DNA of 36,717 bases from Candidatus Lambdaproteobacteria bacterium. Lineage in GTDB: Bacteria > SAR324 > JACQKK01. A program made the position numbers and the translations under genes. Positions 1-11,895 of the stretch are shown here, one piece after another. Within the stretch, counting starts at the first letter, position 1, and the number at the start of each line of letters is the position of its first letter. The notes beneath the pieces were generated by a model. The model worked only from the letters and a program-made list of their open reading frames with translations, was not told the origin of the DNA and made no database searches. The stretch is from positions 1-36,717 of the forward strand of contig JACQKK010000166.1 of the NCBI GenBank assembly GCA_016204605.1, read 5' to 3'.

Positions 1-1
1 G

Positions 2-1063
2 GCCAAGCATACCGGCAAGCCCTCGTACCTGATCTGCAACGCCGACGAGAGCGAGCCCGGCACGTTCAAGGATCACCTGCTGATCTTCCGCGATCCGCAC
101 CAGTTCCTGGAAGGCCTCATCATCGGCTGCTACGCGCTCGATTGCCACCACAGCTACATCTACGTGCGCGGCGAATCGCAGCGGGCGATCCGCCACCTGC
201 AAGGGGCGATCGACGACCTCTATGCCGCCAAGCTGCTCGGCCGGAACATCCTGGGCAAGGGCTACGACCTCGACCTGACGATCCACCCGGGCGCCGGCGC
301 CTACATCTGCGGCGAGGAGACGGCGCTGCTGGATTCCCTGGAAGGCAAGCGCGGCCAGCCCCGCTTCAAGCCGCCGTTCCCGGCGGTGGCGGGCTACAAC
401 GGCGGCCCCACCAGCGTGAACAACGTCGAGACGCTGACGTGCCTCTCGCACATCGTCAACGGGGGCGCCGCGGCCTGGAAGGCCATCGGCACGCCCAACA
501 ACACGGGCACGCACCTGGTGAGCGTGAGCGGCCACGTCGCCAGGCCCGGGGTGTACGAGGTGGAGATGGGCGTGCCCCTGCGCGCCATCATCGCCGACCT
601 GGCCGGCGGCGTGCGCGAGGGCAAGCGGCTCAAGGCGGTGATCCCGGGCGGCGCCTCGGCGGCGGTGCTGCGGGCCGAGGAGGTGGACGTGCCCTACGAT
701 TTCGATTCGCTGGCGAAGGCCGGCACCATGATGGGCTCCTCGGCCCTGATCGTGTTCGACGAGGACACGGACATGGTCGAGGTGGCGAACCGCACCATCC
801 GCTTCTTCAACCACGAGTCCTGCGGCCAGTGCACCCCCTGCCGCGAGGGGACGTTCTGGGTCAAGAACATCGTGCGCGACTTCATGGAGCAGCGCGGCAG
901 CCCCGAGAAGCTGGCCCGCATCGACCGGGTGGCCGCCGGCATGGGCGGCACCACCATCTGCGCCTTCGGCGATGCCGTGAGCGGCCCCATGCGCGCCTTC
1001 GTCAAGAAGTTCCCCGAGGAGTTCGAGCGCCACTACCCGCGCCAGTTGCGCAAGGCCATCTAG
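2..1063 (+). CDS. nuoF: NADH-quinone oxidoreductase subunit F (5' end outside window)
   Basis: This is the C-terminal part of the NADH-binding flavoprotein subunit of complex I, which passes electrons from NADH through FMN to cluster N3 on the cytoplasmic arm. The frame is open from base 2 and begins inside the protein (AKHTGKPSYLICNADESEPG), so the true start lies upstream; the first internal Met codon is not the start. The conserved NADESEPGTFKD region of the FMN/NADH site is seen at the left edge. The N3 4Fe-4S ligands follow: ESCGQCTPCREG (Cys codons at 821, 830 and 839) and a fourth Cys in TTICAFGDA (codon at 959). It is followed after 45 bases by nuoG, in standard nuo order. The family assignment is secure; only the N-terminus is missing. 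Confidence 0.97.
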   Translation, partial: AKHTGKPSYLICNADESEPGTFKDHLLIFRDPHQFLEGLIIGCYALDCHHSYIYVRGESQRAIRHLQGAIDDLYAAKLLGRNILGKGYDLDLTIHPGAGAYICGEETALLDSLEGKRGQPRFKPPFPAVAGYNGGPTSVNNVETLTCLSHIVNGGAAAWKAIGTPNNTGTHLVSVSGHVARPGVYEVEMGVPLRAIIADLAGGVREGKRLKAVIPGGASAAVLRAEEVDVPYDFDSLAKAGTMMGSSALIVFDEDTDMVEVANRTIRFFNHESCGQCTPCREGTFWVKNIVRDFMEQRGSPEKLARIDRVAAGMGGTTICAFGDAVSGPMRAFVKKFPEEFERHYPRQLRKAI

Positions 1064-1108
1064 CGGTGCGCCCCCGAGCGCGAGCCGCCCTTTGAGCGTA
1101 CCGGAGCC

Positions 1109-2740
1109 ATGCCGATCTTCCATCTCGACGACGAGCCGGTCGAGTTCAAGCCGGGGGAGAACATCCTCGCCGCCCTGCTGCGGGCCGGCAAGTACGTGCC
1201 CCACTACTGCTTCCACCCCGCCCTCAAGGTGACGGCGCAGTGCCGGCAGTGCCTGGTGGATATCGTGGACATGGGCAACGGCCGGCCCATGCCCAAGCTC
1301 CAGGCTTCCTGCTCGACCCCCGCCGCCGAGAAGATGCGCGTCTCCTCGAAGAACGCCAAGGTGCAGGAGGCGCAGCGGCAGATCAACGAGTTCCTGCTGG
1401 TCAACCACCCGCTCGATTGCCCCATCTGCGACCAGGCCGGGGAGTGCGAGCTGCAGAACATCGCCTACGGCTTCGGCAGCGGCCACTCCGAGATGGAGTA
1501 CGAGAAGCGCGTGTACGGCTGGCGCGACGTGGGGACGTTCATCGCCCTCGAGCGCAACCGCTGCATCCACTGCTCCCGCTGCGAGCGCTTCACGCGCGAC
1601 GTGACGGGCACCCACGACTTCGGGGTGTACCTGCGCAGCCACGAGCTGACCTTCGACACGTTCGAAGATCACCAGATCGCCGACAAGTTCCAGGGCAACC
1701 TGGCCGATCTGTGCCCGGTGGGGTGCATCATGAACCGCGACTGGCGGTTCAAGAAGCGCGCGTGGAAGCTCAAGCGCACCGAATCGGTCTGCACCTCGTG
1801 CTCGACCGGCTGCAACGTCACCCTCGATCACCACCAGAACGTGATCTACCGCCTCAAGCCGCGCGAGAATCCCGAGGTCAACCGCTGGTGGATGTGCGAC
1901 GAGGGGCGCGTGGGGTTCCACCCGCTCAACGACAGGAAGACCCGCCTGCTCGAGCCGATGGCGCGCGTGCAGGGCCAGCTCCGGAGCGTGGCCTGGCCGG
2001 CCATCTATCAGGCGCTCGCCGAGCGCCTGAAGCAGATCGGCGCCACGGGCGACCAGGTGGTGGGGCTGGCCGATACCTCTGCCACCAACGAGGAGCTGTT
2101 CCTGTTCCAGAGCCTGCTCCAGCAGGGGTTCGGCAGCGGGGCCGCGCTCTTCCCCTACCGGGCGGGCACGCAGCAGGAGCAGCCGCCGGCGGGGCTGGCC
2201 GACCCGTTCATCTATACGCTCATCACCACCGACAAGAGCCCCAACACCGCCGGGGCGCTGGCGCTCGGCCTCACCCCCGACGCCCGGGGCGAGCAGGCCC
2301 GGGCCGCGCTGGCCAGGCCGGCCAGGGTGCTGATCGTGCTCGGCACGCCGTTCGCGGGCGATGCGGCCCTGCTGAAGGCCGCGGGCAAAGCCGAGCTGAT
2401 CGTGCAGATCGCCCACGCCGAGAGCCCCTGGAGCGCTCTGGCCGACGTGCTGCTGCCGGGGCTGACCTCCGCCGAGAAGTGGGGCACGTTCACGAACAAG
2501 GCGGGCCGGGTGCAACGCATCCAGCCGGCCATCACGCCCCCGCCCCTGGCGCGCGCCGAGTTCCGCGTGCTGGCCGAGCTGCTGCGCGCCCTGGGCAAGG
2601 AGATCGCGTTCGCAAACGCGCCCGAGGTGTTCGGCGCGCTGGCCGGCCAGGAGGGCTCGTTCAAGGGGCTCGCCTGGGAACGGCTCGGCAGCCGGGGCGC
2701 GCCGCTGGCGGCCGCGGTTCCCCGGCCGGCGGGCGGCTGA
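1109..2740 (+). CDS. nuoG: NADH-quinone oxidoreductase subunit G, short form
   Basis: This is the large iron-sulfur subunit of the complex I peripheral arm, which carries electrons from NuoF towards NuoI. The N-terminal 2Fe-2S ferredoxin domain has Cys34, Cys45, Cys48 and Cys68. A His-Cys3 site for N5 follows (His100, Cys104, Cys107, Cys113), then a 4Fe-4S motif CIHCSRC from Cys152. Cys228, Cys231, Cys235 and Cys263 form the CxxCxxxCx27C pattern of cluster N7, which many NuoG proteins lack. The rest is a molybdopterin-oxidoreductase-like domain with no catalytic role known. At 543 residues it is shorter than the roughly 680-900 usual for the family, and the shortfall is in that domain. GGAG at 1103-1106 is very close to the ATG. 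The next gene is nuoJ, not nuoH. Confidence 0.95.
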   Translation: MPIFHLDDEPVEFKPGENILAALLRAGKYVPHYCFHPALKVTAQCRQCLVDIVDMGNGRPMPKLQASCSTPAAEKMRVSSKNAKVQEAQRQINEFLLVNHPLDCPICDQAGECELQNIAYGFGSGHSEMEYEKRVYGWRDVGTFIALERNRCIHCSRCERFTRDVTGTHDFGVYLRSHELTFDTFEDHQIADKFQGNLADLCPVGCIMNRDWRFKKRAWKLKRTESVCTSCSTGCNVTLDHHQNVIYRLKPRENPEVNRWWMCDEGRVGFHPLNDRKTRLLEPMARVQGQLRSVAWPAIYQALAERLKQIGATGDQVVGLADTSATNEELFLFQSLLQQGFGSGAALFPYRAGTQQEQPPAGLADPFIYTLITTDKSPNTAGALALGLTPDARGEQARAALARPARVLIVLGTPFAGDAALLKAAGKAELIVQIAHAESPWSALADVLLPGLTSAEKWGTFTNKAGRVQRIQPAITPPPLARAEFRVLAELLRALGKEIAFANAPEVFGALAGQEGSFKGLAWERLGSRGAPLAAAVPRPAGG

Positions 2741-2868
2741 GAGGCCGGGTGCGGCGCTCCTGCGCCGCCGGCTGGTGCGGAGGGTATGGCGCCGCGGGTG
2801 CGCGGGTTTTGCGCGTCCCTGCGGCGGGCAACGTCACGATTGCGAGAGTAAACGTTTCCGGGACTGCC

Positions 2869-3398
<530 letters not shown>

Positions 3399-3402
<4 letters not shown>

Positions 3403-3701
3403 TTCCCGTGACCCATGTGCTCGTGCTGAGCGCCGCGCTGTTCGCGATCGGGGTCAGCGGCGTGATCCTGCGCCGCAACGCCATCGTCGTGTTCATGAGC
3501 GTCGAGCTGATGCTGAACGCGGTCAACGTGGCCTTCGTCGGCTTCGCCTACGGCCTGAACTCGATGACCGGCATCATGTTCGTGCTGTTCGTGCTGGTGG
3601 TGGCCGCCACGGAGGCGGTCGTCGGCCTGGCGATCATGCTGGCCATCTTCCGCAACCGGGGCACCCTCAACATCGACGAGTTCAACCTGCTGCGCTGGTA
3701 G
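3399..3701 (+). CDS. nuoK: NADH-quinone oxidoreductase subunit K
   Basis: This is a three-helix complex I membrane subunit homologous to MrpC, in the proton path between NuoJ and NuoN. The 100-residue product is the family's usual size. It has both conserved membrane glutamates: one in SVELMLNAVN (about residue 36) and one in TEAVVGLA (about residue 72). The start overlaps the nuoJ stop by four bases and has a good ribosome binding site (AGGAGG-like, 3390-3396). The C-terminus NIDEFNLLRW is typical. A 134-base GC-rich spacer separates it from nuoL, and I see no gene in that spacer. Confidence 0.97.
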
Positions 3702-3835
3702 CGCCGCCCGCCCGCGCCCGGAACCGTCGCGGCACCGCACCTCGCGGCGCCGCCCAGCCCGGAGCCCCCTCGCGACCGCAGGGCCGCATCCCGACCGACG
3801 TTCCGGGCGCCCGGCCTCCACCCTTTCGGACGATC

Positions 3836-5761
<1,926 letters not shown>

Positions 5762-5807
5762 GCCTAACCGAACGCTGGTCGCCCGGACTTTGTGGAGCGC
5801 GCAGCTC

Positions 5808-6161
5808 ATGCCGATCACCGACGAGCTGAAGTCCATCAACAAGCTGGAAGCGGCCGGCTTCACCCACGACCAGGCCAAGGCCATCGTCGAGGTGCAGGAG
5901 GAGTCCATCCAGCGCGGCTTCGAGCGCATGGCGGAGGTGCTCGATCGCCGGTTCGGCGAGCTCGATCACCGCTTTGCTGAGTTTGAGCACCGCATGACGG
6001 AAATGGAGCTGCGGTTGCGCAATGAGATTCAAGGCGTCCGCATCGAGATGCAAGCCATGAAGGCGGAGCTGATTCGCGAACAGCGCGACCTGATGCTCAA
6101 GTTCGCGGCGCTGGTTTCCCTGATCGCGCTGGTGACCGGCGCCGTGGTGAAGTTCCTGTGA
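5808..6161 (+). CDS. Coiled-coil protein with C-terminal membrane anchor, DUF1640/CCDC90-like
   Basis: The product is 117 residues and lies between nuoL and nuoM on the same strand. Residues about 5-30 ([20 protein letters not shown]) resemble the head of the DUF1640/CCDC90 family, which has bacterial members and includes mitochondrial MCUR1. A heptad-like coiled coil rich in Glu, Arg and Met covers about residues 35-95. One C-terminal hydrophobic helix (about 97-115) ends four residues or fewer from the stop, so this is a tail-anchor-like protein. An ATG at 5808 with GGAG at 5794-5797 is preferred; an in-frame ATG-like start at 5790 is possible. Its position suggests a role with complex I assembly or stability, which is inference. 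It is not a standard Nuo subunit. Base composition matches the neighbours. Confidence 0.75.
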   Translation: MPITDELKSINKLEAAGFTHDQAKAIVEVQEESIQRGFERMAEVLDRRFGELDHRFAEFEHRMTEMELRLRNEIQGVRIEMQAMKAELIREQRDLMLKFAALVSLIALVTGAVVKFL

Positions 6162-6234
6162 CGCCCCGCCGACTCCCGTCGGCCCGACTGCTCGACCAGA
6201 GGGCGACCCCTCACCCGAAGGAAGCGAAGCCGAA

Positions 6235-7818
6235 ATGACCATCCTGGGACTTCCCATCCTCTCCTTCGTGATCTTCTTCCCGATGGCCGGGGTGCTGCTG
6301 CTCTTGTTCGTGGATCGCGAGCGCGCCGAGCTGGCCAAGTGGGTGGCGCTGGTCGCCAGCGGGATCACGTTCCTGATCTCCCTGCCGCTGTTCTACGGCT
6401 TCGACGAGGCGGCGACCGGGTTCCAGTTCGTCGAGCGCGCGGCGTGGATTCCCGCCTGGGGCGCCGAGTACCAGCTGGGGCTCGACGGCATCTCGCTGTT
6501 CCTGGTGCTGCTCACCACGCTGCTCACTTTCCTCTCGATCCTGGGCTCGTGGACCTCGGTGCAGGAGCACGTGCGCGAGTTCCTGATCTGCCTGCTGCTG
6601 CTGGAAGTAGGGATGACGGGGGTGTTCGTGGCCCTCGACATGTTCCTGTTCTTCGTGTTCTGGGAGGTGATGCTGTTCCCGATGTACTTCCTGATCGGCG
6701 TGTGGGGCAGCGACCGCCGGCTGTATGCGGCCATCAAGTTCGTCGTCTACACCATGTCCGCCTCCGCGCTGATGCTGGTGGCGATCCTGGTGACCTACTA
6801 CCTGCACTACCGGGCGTCGGGGCGGCTTTCGTTCTCCCTGCTCGATTGGTACACGCTCCAGGTGGGGCTGCCGGCGCAGTACTGGCTGTTCGCCGCCTTC
6901 GCCCTGGCGTTCGCGGTGAAGGTGCCCATGTGGCCCTTCCACACCTGGTTGCCCGATGCCCACGTCGAGGCCCCCACGGCGGGCTCGGTGATCCTGGCCG
7001 GCGTGCTGCTGAAAATGGGCACCTACGGCTTCCTGCGCTTCGCAATGCCGCTGTTTCCACAGGCCACCGAGGCGGCGATCCCGTTCCTGATCGGGCTGTC
7101 GGTGATCGGCATCCTCTACGGCGCCCTGGTGTGCATGGTGCAGCCCGACATGAAGAAGCTGGTCGCGTACTCCTCGGTTTCGCACCTGGGGTTCGTGATG
7201 CTGGGGCTGTTCGCGCTGAACCTGCAGGGGGTGCAGGGCAGCGTCTTGCAGATGCTCAACCATGGCGTGAGCACGGGGGGGCTGTTCTTCCTGGTGGGGA
7301 TGATCTACGAGCGGCGCCACACCAAGGCCATCGCCGAGTTCGGCGGGCTGATCAGGGTGATGCCCATCTATGCCGCGTTCATGCTGATCTTCGTGCTCTC
7401 CTCGATCGGCCTGCCCAGCCTGAACGGATTCGTGGGCGAGTACCTGATCCTGCTCGGCGCATACCAGGTGAGCCCCATCGCGGCGATCCTCAGCGCCTCG
7501 GCCGTGATCGTCGCCGCGGTGTATCTGCTGTGGATGTACCAGCGTGTGTTCTTCGGCGTGATCTCGAACGCGAAGAACCTCACGCTGCGCGACCTGCCGC
7601 TGCGGGAGGTGGCCGTGCTGGTGCCGCTGGTGGTGCTGATCCTCTGGGGGGGCATCTATCCCAAGACCTTTCTCGGCAAGACCGAAGCCTCGGTGGCCGG
7701 GTTCCTCAAGCGGGTGCGGATCGAACGGCAGACGGCCCAGGCGGCCCAGCCCGCCCCTGAAGCCGCGCTGGCCCGGGCGACCGAGTCACCGGCCTCCCCA
7801 TCCGTGGAGTCGCGATGA
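6235..7818 (+). CDS. nuoM: NADH-quinone oxidoreductase subunit M
   Basis: This is the middle antiporter-like proton-pumping subunit of complex I. It has 527 residues and about 14 hydrophobic helices. Family motifs include the conserved [14 protein letters not shown] glutamate helix, [19 protein letters not shown] with the Lys and His residues of the half-channel, [17 protein letters not shown], and [17 protein letters not shown]. The ATG at 6235 follows GAAGGAAG. The stop overlaps nuoN by four bases (ATGA at 7815-7818). The last 40 or so residues are Ala- and Pro-rich and look like a variable cytoplasmic tail. Confidence 0.98.
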   Translation: MTILGLPILSFVIFFPMAGVLLLLFVDRERAELAKWVALVASGITFLISLPLFYGFDEAATGFQFVERAAWIPAWGAEYQLGLDGISLFLVLLTTLLTFLSILGSWTSVQEHVREFLICLLLLEVGMTGVFVALDMFLFFVFWEVMLFPMYFLIGVWGSDRRLYAAIKFVVYTMSASALMLVAILVTYYLHYRASGRLSFSLLDWYTLQVGLPAQYWLFAAFALAFAVKVPMWPFHTWLPDAHVEAPTAGSVILAGVLLKMGTYGFLRFAMPLFPQATEAAIPFLIGLSVIGILYGALVCMVQPDMKKLVAYSSVSHLGFVMLGLFALNLQGVQGSVLQMLNHGVSTGGLFFLVGMIYERRHTKAIAEFGGLIRVMPIYAAFMLIFVLSSIGLPSLNGFVGEYLILLGAYQVSPIAAILSASAVIVAAVYLLWMYQRVFFGVISNAKNLTLRDLPLREVAVLVPLVVLILWGGIYPKTFLGKTEASVAGFLKRVRIERQTAQAAQPAPEAALARATESPASPSVESR

Positions 7819-9284
7819 GCTTCACCCTCTCCGCCGCCGATTTCCTGAGCGTACTGCCCGAGTCGATCCTGTTCGCCATGGGCATGGTGGTGCTGGTGTT
7901 CGAGATGTTCGGCACCGGTCGCGATACCCGCAACCTGGCGTACCTTTCGCTGCTGAGCCTGCTGGTCTCGGGCTTCGCCCTGCACCGGCTGGCGGGCAGG
8001 GGCATCACGGGCTTCGGCGGCAGCATCACGGCCGACCCGTTCGCCATCGTCCTGGGGATGATCTTCCTGCTGGTGGTGGCGCTGATCGTGCTGGTCTCGA
8101 TCCGCTACCTGCACGACCGGGGCGTGGGCCACGGCGAATACTACGCCCTGCTGCTGTTCGCCTGCGGCGGGATGATGCTGATGGTCTCCAGCACCGACCT
8201 GCTCACGATCTTCATCGGCCTGGAGATCCTCTCGATCTCGAGTTACGTGCTGTGCGGCCTGATCCAGGGGGATCTGCGCTCCAACGAGTCTGCCCTCAAG
8301 TACTTCCTGCTGGGGGCGTTCGCCACGGGCTTCCTGCTCTACGGGATGGTGCTGCTGTACGGGGCCACCGGGAGCATCCGGCTGCCCGAGATCGCCGCGG
8401 CGGTGAACCGCAGCGAGGTGCGCGGCAACCCGATGATCTGGTACGGCCTGGGGCTGATCCTGGTCGGCTTCGGCTTCAAGATCGCGCTGGTGCCTTTCCA
8501 CATGTGGACGCCCGACGTATACGAGGGCGCCCCCACCCCCGTGACGGCGTTTCTCTCCTCCGCCCCCAAGGCCGCCGGCTTCGGCGCCCTGATCCGCATC
8601 CTCACCGAGGGCCTCGGCGCGCTGACGCCCGAGTGGAGCCAGGTGCTGTGGGTGGTGGCCGCGCTCACCATGACCGTGGGCAATGCCCTGGCGCTCCAGC
8701 AGGACAATATCAAGCGCATGCTCGCCTACAGTTCCATCGCCCACGCCGGGTACATCCTGGTGGCCCTGGTGGCGGGCGGGCGAGATAGCCTCGGCGGCGT
8801 GCTGTTCTACCTGCTCGCCTACGCCTTCATGAACAGCGGGGCCTTCGCCGTGCTGATCCTCGCCTCCAGCCCGGTTCGGGAGCGGGTCACCTTCGAGGAC
8901 TACCGGGGCTACGGCTACGTGGAGCCGGCGCTGGCGCTGGCGATGGTGGTGTTCATGCTCTCGCTGACCGGCATTCCGCTCACGGCGGGCTTCGCGGGCA
9001 AGTTCCAGATCTTCAAGTCGGCCATCGACAAGGGCTACGTGTGGCTGGCCGTGATCGGCCTGCTCAACAGCGTCGTCTCCGTCTACTATTACCTGCGCAT
9101 GATCGTGGTGATGTATATGCAGCGCCCGACCGCCGAGCACCCGCCCGAGCGGGTCGTGCCGAGCGTCCCCCTGTACGTGGCCGTGGCCGCCTCCGCGCTC
9201 GGCGTGCTCTACCTGGGCGTCTTCCCCGCCGGCTGGCTCGAGCTGTCGGTGCGGTCCGTGACGAGCCTGCTGGCCGGTGGGTAA
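7815..9284 (+). CDS. nuoN: NADH-quinone oxidoreductase subunit N
   Basis: This is the third antiporter-like complex I subunit, next to NuoK. It has 489 residues, the usual length. Motifs include the [17 protein letters not shown] glutamate helix, [39 protein letters not shown] with the conserved Lys, [13 protein letters not shown], and [17 protein letters not shown]. It is coupled to nuoM by an ATGA overlap and is the last nuo gene of the cluster. After 60 bases a DedA gene follows on the same strand. Confidence 0.98.
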   Translation: MSFTLSAADFLSVLPESILFAMGMVVLVFEMFGTGRDTRNLAYLSLLSLLVSGFALHRLAGRGITGFGGSITADPFAIVLGMIFLLVVALIVLVSIRYLHDRGVGHGEYYALLLFACGGMMLMVSSTDLLTIFIGLEILSISSYVLCGLIQGDLRSNESALKYFLLGAFATGFLLYGMVLLYGATGSIRLPEIAAAVNRSEVRGNPMIWYGLGLILVGFGFKIALVPFHMWTPDVYEGAPTPVTAFLSSAPKAAGFGALIRILTEGLGALTPEWSQVLWVVAALTMTVGNALALQQDNIKRMLAYSSIAHAGYILVALVAGGRDSLGGVLFYLLAYAFMNSGAFAVLILASSPVRERVTFEDYRGYGYVEPALALAMVVFMLSLTGIPLTAGFAGKFQIFKSAIDKGYVWLAVIGLLNSVVSVYYYLRMIVVMYMQRPTAEHPPERVVPSVPLYVAVAASALGVLYLGVFPAGWLELSVRSVTSLLAGG

Positions 9285-9344
9285 GCGCCGGCCAAGGGCC
9301 CTGCCCGCATCACTCCGCATCGCCCCGGCGCTTTCGAGGCCCGC

Positions 9345-9953
9345 ATGGAAGGCCTGTTGGACTTCCTGTTGCAGGAAGGCTCCTACCTGCTGCTGTTCGG
9401 CGTGCTGCTCGCGGCCGGCTTCGGCGTGCCGATCTCCGAGGAGGTGGTGCTGATCGCCGCCGGGGCGCTGGTGCGCTACGAGGTGATGGCGTTCGCGCCC
9501 ACCGTCGCCGTGTGCGCGCTCGGCATCCTCGGCGGCGACACCGTGATCTACCTGCTCGGCCGGAACCTGGGCCACCGGGTGGTGGGCCATCCCCTGCTGC
9601 GGCGTTTCCTCAGCCGCGAGCGCGAGGCGATGCTCGGGCGTTTCTTCGCCCGCTACGGCGCGCTCACGGTCTTCATGGCCCGCCACGTGATGGGGGTGCG
9701 CATGGCCGTGTGGGCGCTGGCCGGCATGCAGCGCATGCCCTACCTCATCTTCATCGGGCTGGATGCGGCGGCCCTGCTCTTGAGCGGGCCGTGGGGCTTC
9801 GCGCTCGGCTACTACTTCGCCGACCAGATCGAGCTGGCCCTGCAGGATGCCCGCGTGGCGGGTCGGCTGATCGTCATCGTGGTCGTGGTCACCGCCGCCG
9901 GCATGGCGCTGCACGCCTTCATCCGCCGCAAGATGCGCGGCAACGGCCGGTGA
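9345..9953 (+). CDS. DedA family (SNARE-associated) inner-membrane protein
   Basis: The product is 202 residues with re-entrant and transmembrane segments of the DedA/VTT fold. The conserved membrane acidic site is seen as GFGVPISEEVVLIAAG near residues 27-42. A later arginine motif, RHVMGVRMAVWALAGM, corresponds to the family's R-x-x-x-x-x-R site. DedA proteins are linked to lipid carrier recycling (undecaprenyl phosphate, phosphatidylethanolamine) and to membrane energetics; which substrate applies here cannot be read. The usual proline in RFxPGxR is replaced (RHVMGVR). It follows nuoN by 60 bases on the same strand and may be a read-through passenger of the nuo operon. Confidence 0.88.
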   Translation: MEGLLDFLLQEGSYLLLFGVLLAAGFGVPISEEVVLIAAGALVRYEVMAFAPTVAVCALGILGGDTVIYLLGRNLGHRVVGHPLLRRFLSREREAMLGRFFARYGALTVFMARHVMGVRMAVWALAGMQRMPYLIFIGLDAAALLLSGPWGFALGYYFADQIELALQDARVAGRLIVIVVVVTAAGMALHAFIRRKMRGNGR

Positions 9954-10190
9954 TACCAGTGCCACGCCAGCCGACGAGGAATGCCGGGGCGTCAGGGGCG
10001 CTGCCCCCGACACCCCCGCTGGGGCCGAGGGCGCCGGCCCCCCTTGGGCGCCTGCGACGTGCTCACGCGCCGCAGGCCCATTTCGTGGGTGCGGGGAGCC
10101 CCGCTCCCTGCCGGGAGGTAGCGGGATGGAGGAGGAGACCGGCGCCCTCCTCCTCCGAAACATTCGGGTGGCAGCGAGTTGAAATCAGGA
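9954..10190. repeat. Hairpin-rich, non-coding spacer between convergent genes
   Basis: This 237-base spacer lies between the ends of the DedA gene and the opposing DUF2254-like gene. It is packed with inverted repeats. One stem at 9991-10011 has 9 pairs with one mismatch around GCT. A short CCCC-GCT-GGGG stem sits at 10014-10024. A perfect 10-bp stem is annotated separately at 10128-10156. The alternating G-run and C-run pattern resembles dispersed extragenic palindromes of GC-rich proteobacteria. I do not see a second full copy in this window, so calling it a dispersed repeat is inference. No credible gene was found in it. Confidence 0.5.
10128..10156. terminator. Hairpin between convergent genes, possible bidirectional terminator
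   Basis: GGAGGAGGAG at 10128-10137 is perfectly complementary to CTCCTCCTCC at 10147-10156, with a 9-base loop. It lies 35 bases past the stop of the - strand DUF2254-like gene and about 175 bases past the DedA stop. There is no clear T-run on either side, so termination is an inference from position and stem strength. Confidence 0.45.
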
Positions 10191-11843
10191 TCAGCGCCCG
10201 GGGGCGGCCACCTGGAGCTTGGCATCGCGCGGGGGATAGTTGGGCTCGATGTAGCGGCGGTAGAAGTCTTTCAGGTGCTCCTTCTCCGCGTCTTCGAGGA
10301 AGAAGAAGTTCACGCCGCGGTCCGTCACCTCCCAGAACTTGCGGTCCGAGACCGACAGCATCTCGCGCTGGATGGTCTCCATGCGCTCGCGGGGCTCCTG
10401 CTTCATGTCGTTGGCGATGCGCTGCACGAGCCGCTCGTCGCCCTGGGAGAGCAGGAACGCGGCGAAGGCGAGTTGGGCCTTGCGCACGCTGCGCAGGTCG
10501 AACTCGTTGGATTGGGTGGCGGGGTTGTCGTCCACTTCGAGGAAGGTGGTCATCAGCGCATCCAGATTGGGCGCCTGCACCTGGTACCCCTTCTTCAGCA
10601 GATAGGAGAGGTCGAAACAGGCCGTGATCAGGATCAGCGGCACGTTATACGTCTGGGCGAGCTGGCCGTAGTACTTGAAGTAGAAGGCGATCCGTTCGGC
10701 CAGCTTCTGATCCACCAGCAGCACCTCTTCGGCCAGCAGGCGGTACTGGTAGAACAGGTTGTAGAGCGCCTTGGGATTGCGGTCGTTCAGGGCATGGCGC
10801 AGGAAGGTGTTGAAGAACTCGATCACGGCCTGCAGCACCAGCGTATCGCGCAGGCGGATCGCATACTGGCCGATGATCTTGGTGCTGTTCGCCACCGCGC
10901 TCACGGCATCGGGCATCTCCTTGATGGACATCTTGAAGATCAGCTCCATGTCCATGAAGCCCTTGGCTTCCACCCAGGTGCGGGTGCGGTGGATCTCGTT
11001 CAGGAAATCGGTGGAGGCCGCGGGGAAGTAATCCTTGTTGGGCCGGTACCACACCGCCGGCATGCGCCGCTTGATCAGCAGATGATCCGCCATCACGTCC
11101 TTCAGGCTGCGGATGCTGAGCAGGGCCACGTTGCGGTCCATCTGCGAAACGGCGCTGAGCGCAATATCGCTGATCTGCTCCATCGCGTTCGCCACGTCGC
11201 GCTGGTAGCGGCGGGTTTCGCCGGGCCGGCCCTTGGCCTGCTGCATGCGCGCCATCGAGGTCTTGGCGTTGCGCCGGATGATGCGGATGATGTTCTCGGG
11301 CGTAAGGAACAGGAACACGTAGTTGATGTACGGAATCAGCAGCCCCACCACCGCTCCGGTGAGCAGCAGCATGACCAGCGTGCCCCAGAAGGGCAGCAGA
11401 TCGTCGAAGCGCGCGTACACCATCAGCAGCGCATACATCGTCGCCACCACCATCAGGGCGAAGTAGGCGATGGTCGCCCGGTCTGCGATGAACAGATCCA
11501 CCAGCTTGGGGGTATAGCGCTGAGCGGCCAATTGCACGACGATGGCGACCACCGTCACGACGAGCGGCACGATGGCGTTGAGGACGTCCTTGATCCCCCC
11601 GATCGCATCCGCCGCCTGGTCCGCGTCCAGCAGGAACAGCGCCTCCAGCAGGCTCTTCTCGCCGCCGAACTCCCCCCAGTCCCAGAGCCGGAACACGAAG
11701 AACAGCACGACGCTGAGGCCGGAAAGCACGCCGAATGGAATCACCCAATGGCGGAGCAGCGACGAGGGCTGCTCACCGAAGCGCGAGTCGCGCGGGCGCT
11801 GCTCAGCGCCGGATCGGGCCGGGAGGTTACCCTGCGGGGTCAT
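10191..11843 (-). CDS. DUF2254-like multi-pass membrane protein
   Basis: The product is about 550 residues. The N-terminal third has roughly four hydrophobic segments. It contains a QLAAQRYTPKLVDLFIADR stretch that matches the signature between helices in DUF2254 proteins (Q-x-x-S/A-x-x-x-x-P-R/K-L-x-x-x-F-x-x-D-R). The C-terminal two thirds are soluble and mostly helical. The function of the family is unknown. ATG at 11843 is preferred; an upstream in-frame TTG (11894) would add 17 residues without clear support. The C-terminus is unusually long compared with the typical 420 or so residues I recall for DUF2254. The gene is transcribed towards DedA and away from the Hfq-like gene. Confidence 0.65.
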   Translation of the reverse strand: MTPQGNLPARSGAEQRPRDSRFGEQPSSLLRHWVIPFGVLSGLSVVLFFVFRLWDWGEFGGEKSLLEALFLLDADQAADAIGGIKDVLNAIVPLVVTVVAIVVQLAAQRYTPKLVDLFIADRATIAYFALMVVATMYALLMVYARFDDLLPFWGTLVMLLLTGAVVGLLIPYINYVFLFLTPENIIRIIRRNAKTSMARMQQAKGRPGETRRYQRDVANAMEQISDIALSAVSQMDRNVALLSIRSLKDVMADHLLIKRRMPAVWYRPNKDYFPAASTDFLNEIHRTRTWVEAKGFMDMELIFKMSIKEMPDAVSAVANSTKIIGQYAIRLRDTLVLQAVIEFFNTFLRHALNDRNPKALYNLFYQYRLLAEEVLLVDQKLAERIAFYFKYYGQLAQTYNVPLILITACFDLSYLLKKGYQVQAPNLDALMTTFLEVDDNPATQSNEFDLRSVRKAQLAFAAFLLSQGDERLVQRIANDMKQEPRERMETIQREMLSVSDRKFWEVTDRGVNFFFLEDAEKEHLKDFYRRYIEPNYPPRDAKLQVAAPGR

Positions 11844-11895
11844 CGGGAGCCAGTCTCGGTACAAGGTGGGCGCGGGTGCCTGACAAGGCAGCAAG

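Noticed and set aside
2741-2868. Possible remnants of nuoH or nuoI between nuoG and nuoJ.
   Set aside because: The spacer is only 128 bases and no frame shows NuoH helices or the NuoI CxxCxxCxxxC motifs.
7656-10163. An 835-codon open frame on the - strand opposite nuoN and the DedA gene.
   Set aside because: Same reason: a shadow of two confident genes, with His/Gln-rich, low-complexity composition.
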